Source of the DNA: Acidimicrobiia bacterium
Lineage (GTDB): Bacteria > Acidobacteriota > Terriglobia > Bryobacterales > Bryobacteraceae
Length of the DNA stretch: 64,000 nucleotides
Assembly (NCBI GenBank): GCA_016871315.1
Contig: VFZE01000003.1
Span: 147,142-211,141 of the forward strand
Reading direction: 5' to 3'
Under the pieces are notes generated by a model, which saw only the letters and a program-made list of their open reading frames with translations, did not search any database and was not told the DNA's origin. The position numbers and the translations under genes are program-made. Positions 23,536 through 32,700 of this stretch are shown here, piece after piece; position 1 is the first letter of the stretch, and each line of letters starts with the position of its first letter.

Positions 23536-24698
23536 CTCAGCCCCAGCAGCCGGGCCGCATTCTCCCAATACACCTTCCGCAGAATCCGCTCCGGCAACTG
23601 AATCCCGTAGATCCTCCAACGCCCCTGCGGCGGCACGGCCGCCGGCGCATAGTCGAAATACTCGTCATCGGTCTCCAGGAACCGGAAGTAGATCTCGTAA
23701 AGCTCCTCGCCGAACACCTGCTGCGGATACTGGTGCCCGTGCGGCACCGCGTCGGTGCCAAACAGGATCCGGTCCTGGTACCGCTCAAAGAAGCGCCTCG
23801 TCGCGCGCGGCTGCCGGCCCAGCTCGCCAATGCGCGCGCCGAACTCGACATGCATGTTCGGGTAGCGCTGCATCGCTTCGGCAATGTAGCCGAGATTCTC
23901 CGAGTTGCCCACATGCAGCACCACGAACGTCGTCTTCGGATGCCGCGCCAGCACCCGGAACCGCGCCTCCTGCAACTCCCGGTCGCTTGGATGATCTTTG
24001 CCGTAAAAAGACCAGTCCGGATGCGCATTCAGCTCCTCGAACCGCTCATTGAACCGGTCAATCGGCGTAAAGAATGCTTCCGGATCAGAGGTGTGTATCG
24101 CCACCGGCATCTTCAGCGCCCCGCATGCCTCCCACATCGGATCGAACCGCTTGTCATCCACCTTGATCAGCGGCCCGGTGGTGAAGTTTTCCCGCACCAC
24201 CAGCCCTAGCGACTTCAGCACCTTCAGCCCCCGCGCGCCGGCCGCGTGCGCCCGGCGGATCTCCTCGCCCTGCCAGGCCGCGTAGCCCGCCTCGGCCACC
24301 TTCGGAAACCACGGCTGCGTGAAAACAATAAACCGGTCCCGATGCGGTTTTGCCAGCAGCCGCACGCTCTCCTCCAGCGTCTTGCCATATCCGCCGGTCA
24401 GGTGCACCATGATGCGGATGTTTTTCCGGTCCATCACCTCCAGCAGTTCCTTCGGCTCCATCAGCAGCTTGTTGGTTTCCCCCTTCGGATCGCCCCAGCT
24501 CAGATGCGTGTGGAAATCGATCACCGGAAATCGCGCCCGCGGCACGCGCGTCTCTTTCCCATGCAGCATGCTCTTGGGCTGGAACTCGGTCAGATCAAGC
24601 GGCGCAGGCTTCGGCTCCGCCTGCCGCCGTTGAGCTAACGCAACCGCCGGAAAAACCCCTGCCAGCAGGCCTCTGCGCGTCGTTTTCCGTTCCGCCAT
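23532..24698 (-). CDS. Exported amidohydrolase-family (amidohydrolase 2) protein
   Basis: The ATG at 24698 follows GAGG at good distance (a GTG lies one codon earlier), giving 388 residues. The N-terminus KTTRRGLLAGVFPAVALAQ has a twin-arginine export motif and signal peptide. The TIM-barrel metal sites can be followed: VIDFHTHLSWG (HxH), PVAIHTSDPEAFF, FVVLHVGNSENLG and ILFGTDAVPHGH. This pattern places it in the amidohydrolase 2 / ACMSD-like group, which hydrolyses or decarboxylates small ring compounds. It has no partner gene on its strand, and the substrate is unknown. Confidence 0.82.
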   Translation of the reverse strand: MAERKTTRRGLLAGVFPAVALAQRRQAEPKPAPLDLTEFQPKSMLHGKETRVPRARFPVIDFHTHLSWGDPKGETNKLLMEPKELLEVMDRKNIRIMVHLTGGYGKTLEESVRLLAKPHRDRFIVFTQPWFPKVAEAGYAAWQGEEIRRAHAAGARGLKVLKSLGLVVRENFTTGPLIKVDDKRFDPMWEACGALKMPVAIHTSDPEAFFTPIDRFNERFEELNAHPDWSFYGKDHPSDRELQEARFRVLARHPKTTFVVLHVGNSENLGYIAEAMQRYPNMHVEFGARIGELGRQPRATRRFFERYQDRILFGTDAVPHGHQYPQQVFGEELYEIYFRFLETDDEYFDYAPAAVPPQGRWRIYGIQLPERILRKVYWENAARLLGLS

Positions 24699-24748
24699 CA
24701 CATCACCTCGGTAACCTTAAAAGTTGAGATGTCATCATAGCAAGAGAT

Positions 24749-26017
24749 ATGCTGCAAACTATGAACGTGAGATTCCTCTTGCTGGGCGCGCTGGGTTTGA
24801 ATCTGGGATTGGCTGAGAACTGGCCTCAGTGGCGCGGCCCGCAGATGAACGGTATCAGCAATGAAAAGAATCTTCCGGTGAAATGGGACACCCAGACCAA
24901 CGTCACCTGGAAACTCGCCTTGCCCGACGTAAGCGGCTCCACGCCGATCATCTGGGGCGATCATCTTTTTCTGAGTATCGCCGAAGGCGGCAACCTTTAT
25001 CTCTGGAACGTCGATCGCAACAACGGCAACGTCCGCTGGAAGCAGCTGGTCGGCGAAGGCGACACGAAAGTCCGCAAGGGGAACATGAGCTCTCCTTCCC
25101 CGGTCACCGACGGCAACTCCGTTTGGATCCTCACCGGCAACGGCTTGGTGGCCGCCTTCGACTTCTCAGGCAGGAAGCTGTGGGACCGCAATCTGTGGAA
25201 GGATTACGGACGGTTCGGACTGAATCACGGCTACGGCTCCTCGCCGCTGCTGTTCCGCGACGGCCTCTACATTCAAGTTCTGCACGGCTTCAAGACCGAC
25301 GATCCCTCCTACGTTCTGCGCCTCGACACAAAAACCGGCCGCACCGTCTGGAAGGTGGAGCGGCCCACCGATGCCGTCACCGAATCTCCGGACAGCTACA
25401 CCACTCCGGCCATTGCCTATCACAGCGGCAAGCCGGAGCTGATCATCACCGGCGGCGATTACGTCACCGGCCACGATCTGGATCACGGCAAGGAGCTGTG
25501 GCGCGGCGGCGGCTTGAATCCCCGCAATAACCCGATGAACCGCATCGTTGCATCACCCGTCGTCAATTCCGGCCTCATCTACGTGCCCACGCGCGTCAAC
25601 CCGCTGCAAGCCTACAAGCCCGGCGGCAGCGGCAACGTCAGCTCCTCTCACATGGTCTGGGCCACTCCGAACGGACCCGACGTGCCCAGCCCCGTCAGCG
25701 ACGGCAGGTATCTCTACATCGTCAATGACCGCGGCATCATTTACTGCTTTGACGCATTGACCGGTAAGGAGATCTACGGCGGCCAGCGCATCAAGCCGGC
25801 CATCTACAGCTCCTCGCCCGTGCTCGCCGACGGCAAGATCTACATCTCCAATGAGGAGGGCCTCACCACGGTCTTCAAGTCCGGACCTGAGTTCGAGTTG
25901 CTGGCCGAGAATCCGCTGGACGACTACATGCTCAGCTCCCCGGCCATCTCCGAAGGCCAGATTTTTCTCCGCACACGCGGCTGGCTCTACTCTATCGGCA
26001 AGCGCAACGCCAACTAA
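24749..26017 (+). CDS. PQQ-type beta-propeller protein (BamB-like)
   Basis: The 422 residues start at ATG 24749 (a second ATG at 24761 would give a similar signal peptide, [17 protein letters not shown]). After the signal the protein is a repeated beta-propeller of the PQQ type: [22 protein letters not shown] at the start, then repeats such as [39 protein letters not shown] and [15 protein letters not shown]. Such proteins are periplasmic and act as scaffolds or, rarely, as quinoprotein enzymes; no dehydrogenase active-site features stand out. It is divergent from the amidohydrolase gene and convergent with the mddA-like gene. Confidence 0.85.
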   Translation: MLQTMNVRFLLLGALGLNLGLAENWPQWRGPQMNGISNEKNLPVKWDTQTNVTWKLALPDVSGSTPIIWGDHLFLSIAEGGNLYLWNVDRNNGNVRWKQLVGEGDTKVRKGNMSSPSPVTDGNSVWILTGNGLVAAFDFSGRKLWDRNLWKDYGRFGLNHGYGSSPLLFRDGLYIQVLHGFKTDDPSYVLRLDTKTGRTVWKVERPTDAVTESPDSYTTPAIAYHSGKPELIITGGDYVTGHDLDHGKELWRGGGLNPRNNPMNRIVASPVVNSGLIYVPTRVNPLQAYKPGGSGNVSSSHMVWATPNGPDVPSPVSDGRYLYIVNDRGIIYCFDALTGKEIYGGQRIKPAIYSSSPVLADGKIYISNEEGLTTVFKSGPEFELLAENPLDDYMLSSPAISEGQIFLRTRGWLYSIGKRNAN

Positions 26018-26745
26018 GGCCGCAGCCGCCGCGGCCAATAGGCCGCCACGCGCCTCATGTAGCTCTCATAGACGGAACCGTGGTCCCGTCTCAGGTCCCG
26101 CTCTTCCAGCTTCCGCGCCGCTACAACGTAGAGCGTCAGAAAGCCGGCCAGCATCAGGTGGCCTTGGCTCATCTCCGGTGTCGACCAGAATCCCGCCACC
26201 ATCCCCACCATCATCGGGTGGCGGAGGTAACGGTAGAATCCGGGCGCATGGAACGCGGGCGGCGTGTAAGGCTTCCCGCGCGCGTAGAGCCACACCTGCC
26301 GCAGCCCGAAAAGTTCCGCGTGTCCGATCTGCACGCTGGCCGCCACCACCATCGCCCAGCCTGCCCAGAACAAGACGTGCAGCGCCATCACTGCCGCCGG
26401 GTTCTGCGTGAACCAGACCAGATCCGGCATCGGCTCCCAATAGCGGAAGATCGCCGCCAGCGTCACCGACGATGCCATTACGTAGGTGGTGCGCTCCACC
26501 GGCGCCGGAACAATCCGCCTCCAGTATTTCTTAAAGCCGCGCCGCGCCATGATGCTGTGCTGCATCGCGAATCCGGCCAGCAAAGCCAGGTTCACCAGGA
26601 ACGCCTCGCCGGCGGGAATCTGCAACCCGGAATCCACCGTCGAGAAGGTGTAACGATTCCCAACGAACCCGATCAGGTAAAGGAACGCGCCAAGAAACAC
26701 CACGTAGCCGATCAGCCCGTAAAGAAGCGCCAACAGCCGCAACAT
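26014..26745 (-). CDS. mddA: Methanethiol S-methyltransferase-like membrane enzyme (MddA/NnrU family)
   Basis: The product has 243 residues with about 6 hydrophobic helices. It matches MddA from memory along its length: an early YLIGFVGN, FAMQHSIMARRGFKKYW, VPAPVERTTYVM, GHAELFGLRQVWL, then the C-terminal methyltransferase signature YRYLRHPMMVGMVAGFWSTP and EERDLRRDHGSVYESY. MddA methylates methanethiol with S-adenosylmethionine to give dimethyl sulfide. The wider family also includes NnrU and isoprenylcysteine methyltransferases, so the substrate should be held loosely. It starts 2 bases after the malQ stop, so both share a message, although no metabolic link is evident. Confidence 0.75.
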   Translation of the reverse strand: MLRLLALLYGLIGYVVFLGAFLYLIGFVGNRYTFSTVDSGLQIPAGEAFLVNLALLAGFAMQHSIMARRGFKKYWRRIVPAPVERTTYVMASSVTLAAIFRYWEPMPDLVWFTQNPAAVMALHVLFWAGWAMVVAASVQIGHAELFGLRQVWLYARGKPYTPPAFHAPGFYRYLRHPMMVGMVAGFWSTPEMSQGHLMLAGFLTLYVVAARKLEERDLRRDHGSVYESYMRRVAAYWPRRLRP

Positions 26746-26747
26746 GA

Positions 26748-29003
26748 CTATCCTCCGCCGGGTATGGCGCGCTGCTCCCGGGCCAGCCAGTGCCGGAACA
26801 TCGCCGCAAAGTCGGACGCCTCTTTGGACTCATGGAGCTGCTCCAGGCTGAACCGCATTTTCCGCCGCCAGTTCGGATACTCCTCGGTTGTGCCCGGCAG
26901 ATTTTGCTGTTCGGCCTCCTTGGTGAGATCCTCCTGGTTCAGCGTCATCAGCAGCGAGGGCGTGGAAACCAGAAACCCGGCAATCGCGTTGTGCAGCTCC
27001 CCGGTCAGCTCGTCGCTTTGCGCCGCCGCCTCGGACAGTTCCCCGGCAAGCAGCCCGGCATGAACCAGCGCCTCCACCAGTTTCCGCTTGTCCTCCCGCC
27101 GGCCTTCTTGCCACCGCCGGCTTCCCTCCTCGTCCAGCAACCCAAGCCCTGCGCGCAGCTCGATGTCCCGGCCGCTCCAGAATCCGGCCAGCGTCGGCAG
27201 GTCGTGCGTTGTCGAGGAAACCAGCGCCTGCACGGGGTATTCATGCGGGGGGCGGAAGCGCCCGTTCTCGCCGCGTTCAAAGTACAGCAGCCGGTAGCTC
27301 AAAATGCCGAAACGCCGCAGCGCATCGCGCATGTATGGTTCCACCGTGCCCAGGTCTTCGCCCACGATGAGAATCTTTTCCCGCACGCTTTCCAGCGCCA
27401 GCACACCCAACAGCTCTTCGTAGTTGTCCCGCACGTAGGTCCCCTCGGTGGCGTCGAAACCGTCGGGAATCCAGTACAGCCGGAACAGCCGCATCACGTG
27501 GTCGATCCGCAGCGCGCCGCCGTGCCGTGCGCTGTGTCGGATCGCTTGCGCGAACAGCCGGTACCCTCCCGCCTTGTGCTGCTCTGTGTTCGGCGGCGGG
27601 AAGGACCAGTCCTGGCCCTTCGGCGCAAAGTCGTCCGGCGGCGCCCCCACACGGCATCCGTCCACATAATAAGGCCGGTGCGCCCACAGCTCGAATCCGT
27701 AGCGGTCCGTCGCCAACGGCAGATCGTGGAACAGCCCGATCTCCATGCCCGACTCTAGGGCGTGTCGCTGCGCCTGCCTGCCCTGCTCATCCAACAGCCA
27801 CTGCACGTATTTGTGGAACTGTACGGACCGCCGCTTCTCCCGCGCGAACTCGCCCACCGCCTCCGACTCCGGCTCGCGGTACTCGGCCGGCCAGTCCGCC
27901 CATGTCCACACTTCCGGATTCTGCCGGTGCAGATGTTCATCCAGCGCGCTATAAACGGCGTAGCGCTCCAGCAATTCACCCTCTTCTTCCACCCAGGCAA
28001 GAAACTGTGCGGCCCTGGCCGTGCCTTGCTTGAGCTCGCGCTGCCGGAAGTGCCGGAACGCGACCTTTAAGAAACGGCGCTTCAGCCCATGCACCCCTTC
28101 GTAATCCACCAGCTCCGCAGCGTTCAGTCCGGCGATCTCATCGCGGATCTTCTCGCTTGCCAGCAGTCTCTGCGCCAGACGCGAATCCTGGATCTCCGGG
28201 ATCCGTTCCATGTCGAGGTAGATGGGATTCCGGTAAAAGAGCGTGTTCGGCAGGTACGGGCTCGTGTTGAACGGAAGCCGGTTGTGGATGGCGTGCAGGG
28301 GGTTCAGCGCGATGTAGCTGCCCTGGAGTTGATCGGCCACCCAGTCGATCAGTGCTGCCAGCGCCGTGAAGTCGCCGCAGCCCCAGGTCCGCTCCGAGCG
28401 CAGCCCGTAGAGGCTCACCGCCAGCCCCGCGCGACGCTGGTTCTCCCGCAGCGGCTCCGGTAGCCACGCCTTCTCCGGACACACGATGAGCTGCGTCTTG
28501 CACCGCTCGCCTCCGTCCAGGCTCACCTCCAGCTCGTGGTAGCCGAGCGGGATCGGATCCTCGATCTCGAGCCGCCTCAGCGTGTATCGGTACCCTTCCA
28601 CCTCGGCTTCACCCGTCCGCGCGCAGCTCTCCACCTTCGATCGCCATTGCCGTTGCCTGCCGTCTTCCAGCGTTACTTGTAACGCCAGCTCGGCGGTGCT
28701 GCTGCCCTCCGGCAGCCGTAGCTCGATGGCCAACGGTTTCTTTTCGGCCGCCACCACCGTTTGCGGGGCAAGCCTTCCCCAAATGGCGCGTTCCCGTGAT
28801 GCAATCGCCCGCCGCAGTTCCTGCTCGCTCCTGCTGGCGACCCCCAGCGAGCCCAATATGGCCAGGCACACCTCTGCGGAGGTTTCATGCCGCCGGCCCC
28901 ATATATCCCAATAACCGTCTTCCACCTGATGGGAAGAGGAGACCTCGCCTAGCAGGCGCCGGTATTCTGCCGATGAGGGTACTGCAGTGCTGTATGGGGA
29001 CAT
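26748..29003 (-). CDS. malQ: 4-alpha-glucanotransferase (GH77, amylomaltase)
   Basis: MalQ transfers maltosyl and longer glucan segments between chains in maltodextrin and glycogen metabolism, in the cytoplasm. The 751 residues match the long bacterial form (about 700). Residues 1-150 are the N-terminal extra domain. The GH77 barrel includes SERTWGCGDFTALAALIDWV, NPLHAIHNRLPFNTSPYLPN, the nucleophile region LRIDHVMRLFRLYWIPDG, the acid/base region IVGEDLGTVEPYMRDAL, and STTHDLPTLAGFWSGRD. No glycogen phosphorylase or maltose gene is adjacent. It is divergent from nuoB, with a 101-base gap between them. Confidence 0.93.
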   Translation of the reverse strand: MSPYSTAVPSSAEYRRLLGEVSSSHQVEDGYWDIWGRRHETSAEVCLAILGSLGVASRSEQELRRAIASRERAIWGRLAPQTVVAAEKKPLAIELRLPEGSSTAELALQVTLEDGRQRQWRSKVESCARTGEAEVEGYRYTLRRLEIEDPIPLGYHELEVSLDGGERCKTQLIVCPEKAWLPEPLRENQRRAGLAVSLYGLRSERTWGCGDFTALAALIDWVADQLQGSYIALNPLHAIHNRLPFNTSPYLPNTLFYRNPIYLDMERIPEIQDSRLAQRLLASEKIRDEIAGLNAAELVDYEGVHGLKRRFLKVAFRHFRQRELKQGTARAAQFLAWVEEEGELLERYAVYSALDEHLHRQNPEVWTWADWPAEYREPESEAVGEFAREKRRSVQFHKYVQWLLDEQGRQAQRHALESGMEIGLFHDLPLATDRYGFELWAHRPYYVDGCRVGAPPDDFAPKGQDWSFPPPNTEQHKAGGYRLFAQAIRHSARHGGALRIDHVMRLFRLYWIPDGFDATEGTYVRDNYEELLGVLALESVREKILIVGEDLGTVEPYMRDALRRFGILSYRLLYFERGENGRFRPPHEYPVQALVSSTTHDLPTLAGFWSGRDIELRAGLGLLDEEGSRRWQEGRREDKRKLVEALVHAGLLAGELSEAAAQSDELTGELHNAIAGFLVSTPSLLMTLNQEDLTKEAEQQNLPGTTEEYPNWRRKMRFSLEQLHESKEASDFAAMFRHWLAREQRAIPGGG

Positions 29004-29104
29004 CAGGAAGCTATCTTTGGCGTAAGAAGGACCATCTTTGATGATAGCCTCCCGGAGACTTCCCAGGCGCGCACCCTTCGTCCCGGCCGTGGGATAATGA
29101 CAAG

Positions 29105-29665
29105 GTGAGCATCGAGTTGCAAGAGTACCGGCCCGGCCTGGAACCCGTCGAAGGCTTGTTTGAGCGCATCGATTCCACCAAGGATCAGCCTTTTCCAGGC
29201 ACCATCTTCACCACCACCGTCGATAGTGTCATCAACTGGGGGCGCAAGAACTCGATCTGGCCCATGACCTTCGGCTTGGCCTGCTGCGCCATTGAGATGA
29301 TGTCGATGAGCGCTTCGCGCTTCGACATCTCCCGCTTCGGGGCCGAGGTTTTCCGCGGCTCTCCCCGCCAGGCCGATCTGATGATCATTGCGGGCCGTGT
29401 TTCCAACAAAATGGCTCCCGTTGTCCGGCGCCTTTACCAGCAGATGCCGGAACCCAGGTGGGTCATCTCCATGGGCGCCTGCGCCACTTCCACCGGCGTC
29501 TTCTCCAACTACGCCCTCATCCCGGTGAACCAGGTAATTCCCGTGGATGTTTACGTGCCCGGCTGCCCACCCCGGCCCGAACAGCTGATCTATGCCATCA
29601 TGCTGCTGCAAAAGAAAATCGAGCAGCAAAAGGGTACTCTCCGTCAGGTCCTCAATCTCGACTAA
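29105..29665 (+). CDS. nuoB: NADH-quinone oxidoreductase subunit B
   Basis: NuoB carries iron-sulfur cluster N2, the last electron carrier before quinone in complex I, at the membrane junction. The 186 residues (family 160-220) hold all four cluster cysteines: the Cys pair in [10 protein letters not shown], one in [12 protein letters not shown], and one in [11 protein letters not shown]. The start is GTG 29105. There is no ribosome site, but GATAAT at 29093-29098 ends 6 bases before the GTG, so the transcript may begin at the start codon. No other nuo gene is in the window, so it is either an extra copy or detached from the operon. Confidence 0.93.
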   Translation: MSIELQEYRPGLEPVEGLFERIDSTKDQPFPGTIFTTTVDSVINWGRKNSIWPMTFGLACCAIEMMSMSASRFDISRFGAEVFRGSPRQADLMIIAGRVSNKMAPVVRRLYQQMPEPRWVISMGACATSTGVFSNYALIPVNQVIPVDVYVPGCPPRPEQLIYAIMLLQKKIEQQKGTLRQVLNLD

Positions 29666-29748
29666 GGTCTTTTTTCCTCCTCTTCCAGCCCTCTCTGCCG
29701 ATGAGTCTGTTTGTAAGGTGATGGCATTCACCCTCAAGGAGGTCCAAG

Positions 29749-30030
29749 ATGGAGATCTCAGCCGTTAATTCGATAATCGCTGCGTCGGTCGCCCCGTCCC
29801 CGGTGAAGTCGCCCGAGGCGCAGGCCGAGTCCAGACAACTGATTCGGGCATTGAAGAAGCTGAACGAGTCGGAATTGCTTGGCAACAATCATGAGCTGAC
29901 TTTTGTGATGGATCGGGAAACGCGCCGGCCGCTGGTTCGCATCATTAACCGCGAAACCAAGGAAATCGTTCAGCAGATTCCGCCCGAATACGTCCTGCGG
30001 ATGGCCGAGGAGCTCAACTCCCGCCGCTGA
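29749..30030 (+). CDS. flaG: FlaG-family flagellar protein
   Basis: The 93-residue product has a variable Ala/Pro/Ser N-terminus and a conserved C-terminal FlaG domain (ELTFVMDRETRRPLVRIINR, then IVQQIPPEYVLRMAEEL). FlaG members affect flagellar filament length and sit beside fliD or fliS in many genomes. An AAGGAGG-type site lies 7 bases before ATG 29749. It is followed by fliS after 70 bases; no flagellin or fliD is in the window. GCCGATGA at 29697 resembles a sigma-28 -10 element, but there is no matching -35, so I do not call a promoter. Confidence 0.85.
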   Translation: MEISAVNSIIAASVAPSPVKSPEAQAESRQLIRALKKLNESELLGNNHELTFVMDRETRRPLVRIINRETKEIVQQIPPEYVLRMAEELNSRR

Positions 30031-30100
30031 CAAAACGCCATACCGGCGATCGCGCATCAACGAATTCTATCAGTGTGAAACATCGGAGGAAGACCAATTC

Positions 30101-30526
30101 ATGTCCATCCAAGCGCGGCAGGCCTATCTGGAGGGCGAGATCCTCAACGCCAGTCCTTTGCAGTTGGTTCAAATGCTGTACCGCGCGGCCCTGGATTCGG
30201 TCGCCTCTGCCCGTCATCACCTCCGCTCCCGCGATATTGCCGCTCGCAGCCGCCAGATTTCTCGCGCCGGAGAAATCCTCAATGAACTTTCCATCTCCGT
30301 GAACCGCGACCAGGGCGGCCCGATCGCCCAGAACCTCGTCGAACTCTACGATTACATGCAGCGACTCCTCATGGACGCCAATTTCCGCCAGGCCGACGCC
30401 CCCCTCGAGGAGCTCGAACGGCTTCTCTCCGTGCTCTTGGATGCTTGGGAGAAGGCCGCCGCCCTGCAGCCCCCCCTGATCCCGGATTCCGATCCCGCAC
30501 TCACGCTCCAGGAAGCATCGGCCTAG
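30101..30526 (+). CDS. fliS: Flagellar export chaperone FliS
   Basis: FliS holds flagellin in an unpolymerised form in the cytoplasm before export. The 141 residues (family about 130) form a four-helix bundle: the typical opening RQAYLEGEILNASPLQLVQMLY is followed by IAARSRQISRAGEILNELSISV and NLVELYDYMQRLLMDANFR. The site GGAGGAAGACC lies just before ATG 30101. The last 26 bases overlap the convergent flgJ-like gene. Confidence 0.93.
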   Translation: MSIQARQAYLEGEILNASPLQLVQMLYRAALDSVASARHHLRSRDIAARSRQISRAGEILNELSISVNRDQGGPIAQNLVELYDYMQRLLMDANFRQADAPLEELERLLSVLLDAWEKAAALQPPLIPDSDPALTLQEASA

Positions 30527-30845
30527 GCCCGCCGCCTTTGGACTGCCCGTCCTTCGTCAAGCTTTCTCGCACCATCGTCGCCATCCCTAGCCCGCCGCCG
30601 GCCGCCAACGCCTGCGCCAGCTGTTCCTCGGCCAGCTCCATCATCCGGCTCCCCGCTTCCTTCTCCTCCCCCGCCATCCACCCGCTGCCCGACTCCCGGA
30701 TGTGACGCAGCATCTGCGCCACCATCAGCGCTTCAAACTGGCTTGCCGATTCCGCCAGCCGCTGCGGCGAATCGGAAACTCCTCCTCCCCCTGCTTCTCT
30801 GCCCTCCAAGACTCCCATACCGCCTCTCACTGCCGTGATCTCCAT
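30501..30845 (-). CDS. flgJ: FlgJ-like rod-binding protein (no peptidoglycan hydrolase domain)
   Basis: The 114 residues correspond to the N-terminal rod-binding half of FlgJ: SASQFEALMVAQMLRHIRES, then EEKEAGSRMMELAEEQLAQALAAGGGLGMA. It lacks the muramidase half found in gamma-proteobacteria, as in many other phyla, so another enzyme must open the peptidoglycan for the rod. It is the last gene of the block flgF-flgG-flgA-flgH-flgI-flgJ, 15 bases after flgI. The ends are Gly/Pro-rich and probably disordered. Confidence 0.85.
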   Translation of the reverse strand: MEITAVRGGMGVLEGREAGGGGVSDSPQRLAESASQFEALMVAQMLRHIRESGSGWMAGEEKEAGSRMMELAEEQLAQALAAGGGLGMATMVRESLTKDGQSKGGGPRPMLPGA

Positions 30846-30860
30846 GGTCCGTTTTCCCTC

Positions 30861-32012
30861 TCAGATGACTTCGATTTCCGCGTCCAGTGCTCCGGCCGCT
30901 TGCAGGTTCTGCAGAATCGCGATCACGTCGCGCGGCGTGGAGCCGATTGCCATCAGCGCCCGCACCAATTCCTCCACCGTCGCTCCCTCCTTCAGGTCCA
31001 GGTGGCGCGCCTTTTCCTCCTTCACGCCCACCCCGATCTGCGGCACCACCGCCGTTTCCCCGCCCGACAGTGCCGGAGGTTGCGATACGGCGAAGCTCGT
31101 CTCCACCTCCACCGTCAGATTCCCATGCAGGATCGAGACCGGCCCGATGCGCACCTCCTTGCCCATCGCGATCGTCCCCGTTCGCTCGTTGATCACGATC
31201 TTCGCCATGCGGTCCACATCGATCGCCAACGATTCCAGGTGAGCCAGGAACTCCACCGGCCGGTGCTTGTAGGCGGGCGGCACGTCCACCACCACAAGTG
31301 ACGGATTCTCAGCCCGCGCCACGTCGCCATCGTTGCCGGCGAATTGCCGGTTGATTGTGTGCGTGATCCGGGAAGCGTTGCTGAAGTCGCTCCGTTTCAA
31401 TTGCAGCCGGAAGTGATCCGAGGCAAGTGTCATCGGAGGCGACAGTTCCACAATGGCGCCGTTGGGAATCCTGCCCGTCGTCGGATGGTTCACCGTCTGG
31501 TTGTTCCCGCCTCCGCGTCCTGCCACGAAACCTCCGGTCACCACCGGTCCCTGAGCCACCGCGTAGACCTGCCCGTTCGCGCCCTTGAGCGGCGTCATGA
31601 TCAGCAGCCCTCCCTGCAGGGTCGTCGCGTCGCCCATCGCCGCCACCGTCGTATCGATCCTCGTCCCTGCCTGCGCAAATGGCCCCAGCGTCGCCGTCAC
31701 CATCACCGCCGCCGTGTTCTTGGCCTGCAAGGCAGTCGGAGGAACCGAGACGCCCATCCGCTCCAGCATGTTGCTCAAAGTCTGTGCGGAAAACACCGTT
31801 TGCCGCTTGTCGCCGGCCCCGGCCAGTCCCACCACCAGCCCGTAGCCCACCAGCTGGTTTTCCCGCACACCCTCCAGCGCAATCAGCTCCTTCAGCCGCG
31901 TCCGCGCCGGGGCAACATCGGTCTCAGCGCCCATTAGCCCCGGAGCCGCACATACAGCAAGCAGCAGACTGCCTTTCCCCAACCTCGCCAAAACAGCCAT
32001 TCTCCGCTTCAA
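30861..32012 (-). CDS. flgI: Flagellar P-ring protein FlgI
   Basis: FlgI forms the periplasmic P ring around the rod. The 383 residues (family about 365) begin with a signal peptide (KGSLLLAVCAAPGLMGAE). The family core is clear: RLKELIALEGVRENQLVGYG near residue 40, GLAGAGDK, then LQAKNTAAVMVTATLGPFA and the Gly-rich GGLLIMTPLKGANGQVYAVAQ. The C-terminus (MAIGSTPRDVIAILQNLQAAGALDAEIEVI) is typical and complete. It implies an outer membrane with a full basal body. Confidence 0.95.
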   Translation of the reverse strand: MKRRMAVLARLGKGSLLLAVCAAPGLMGAETDVAPARTRLKELIALEGVRENQLVGYGLVVGLAGAGDKRQTVFSAQTLSNMLERMGVSVPPTALQAKNTAAVMVTATLGPFAQAGTRIDTTVAAMGDATTLQGGLLIMTPLKGANGQVYAVAQGPVVTGGFVAGRGGGNNQTVNHPTTGRIPNGAIVELSPPMTLASDHFRLQLKRSDFSNASRITHTINRQFAGNDGDVARAENPSLVVVDVPPAYKHRPVEFLAHLESLAIDVDRMAKIVINERTGTIAMGKEVRIGPVSILHGNLTVEVETSFAVSQPPALSGGETAVVPQIGVGVKEEKARHLDLKEGATVEELVRALMAIGSTPRDVIAILQNLQAAGALDAEIEVI

Positions 32013-32025
32013 TCCACACTCTCCC

Positions 32026-32700
32026 CTAAATCGGCAGGATGCCCGTCAGCAGCCGGAACAGAATATTCGGGCGCCGGATCGCGTCTCCCACCAGACCCTT
32101 GCCCTGAATCCTCACCTCCAGGTTCGCCAGCCGGTCCGAGCGCAGCATGTTCCCTGCTCCGACATCATTCCAGCGCGCCACACCACGCACGACAACCTGC
32201 TGCCGCTCGCTGTTGACGATCACGTCTTTCACTCCCTCCAGCACCAGGTATCCGTTCGGAAGCACGTGCGTCACCCGCGCCGACAGTGTCGTCGTCAGAA
32301 CCGTTTCCCGGCTCGTTTCCCCCGCCCCCTGTAACTGCTGGTTGCTGTCGAATCCGCCGAGATTGGCCAGCGGCGTTCCCGCGCCGATCGGTCCCAGCAC
32401 CGCGCTCACCCCGCTCTTCAGCGAGGACTTGCGGTTGGAATTCGACGTCCCCTTCGCCAGCGCCGAGGCCCGGTCCGATACCAGTATCGTCACCAGGTCG
32501 TCCACCTGCGCGCTACGCAGGTCGCGCGAAAGATCCCCCAGCCTGGCGTTGGGAGAGTAGAGCGATCCCGGGCTTGCCAGGCTTTCGGCTCCGCGCCGTG
32601 TCGCCTCTTCCACGTACTGGTCCAGTGCGCTGGGCTTTTGCCCGAATGCGGCCAGCGCCAGCATACATGTCATTCCTGCGGTTCTCATCATTGTCCTCAT
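32026..32700 (-). CDS. flgH: Flagellar L-ring protein FlgH
   Basis: FlgH makes the outer-membrane L ring. The 224 residues (family about 230) contain the expected SLYSPNARLGDLSRDLRSAQ, then DDLVTILVSDRASA, LSARVTHVLPNGYLVLEGVK and RSDRLANLEVRIQGKGLV. Its N-terminus is a signal peptide ending AAFGQ. The only early Cys (residue 12) is preceded by G-M-T, not a canonical lipobox, so it may not be a lipoprotein as it is in enterics. It overlaps flgA by 4 bases (start inside the flgA stop). Confidence 0.93.
   Translation of the reverse strand: MRTMMRTAGMTCMLALAAFGQKPSALDQYVEEATRRGAESLASPGSLYSPNARLGDLSRDLRSAQVDDLVTILVSDRASALAKGTSNSNRKSSLKSGVSAVLGPIGAGTPLANLGGFDSNQQLQGAGETSRETVLTTTLSARVTHVLPNGYLVLEGVKDVIVNSERQQVVVRGVARWNDVGAGNMLRSDRLANLEVRIQGKGLVGDAIRRPNILFRLLTGILPI

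Noticed and set aside
29697..29704. GCCGATGA upstream of flaG as a sigma-28 promoter
   Set aside because: No TAAA-like -35 at the required distance; the nearest TAAGGTCT is 26 bases upstream.
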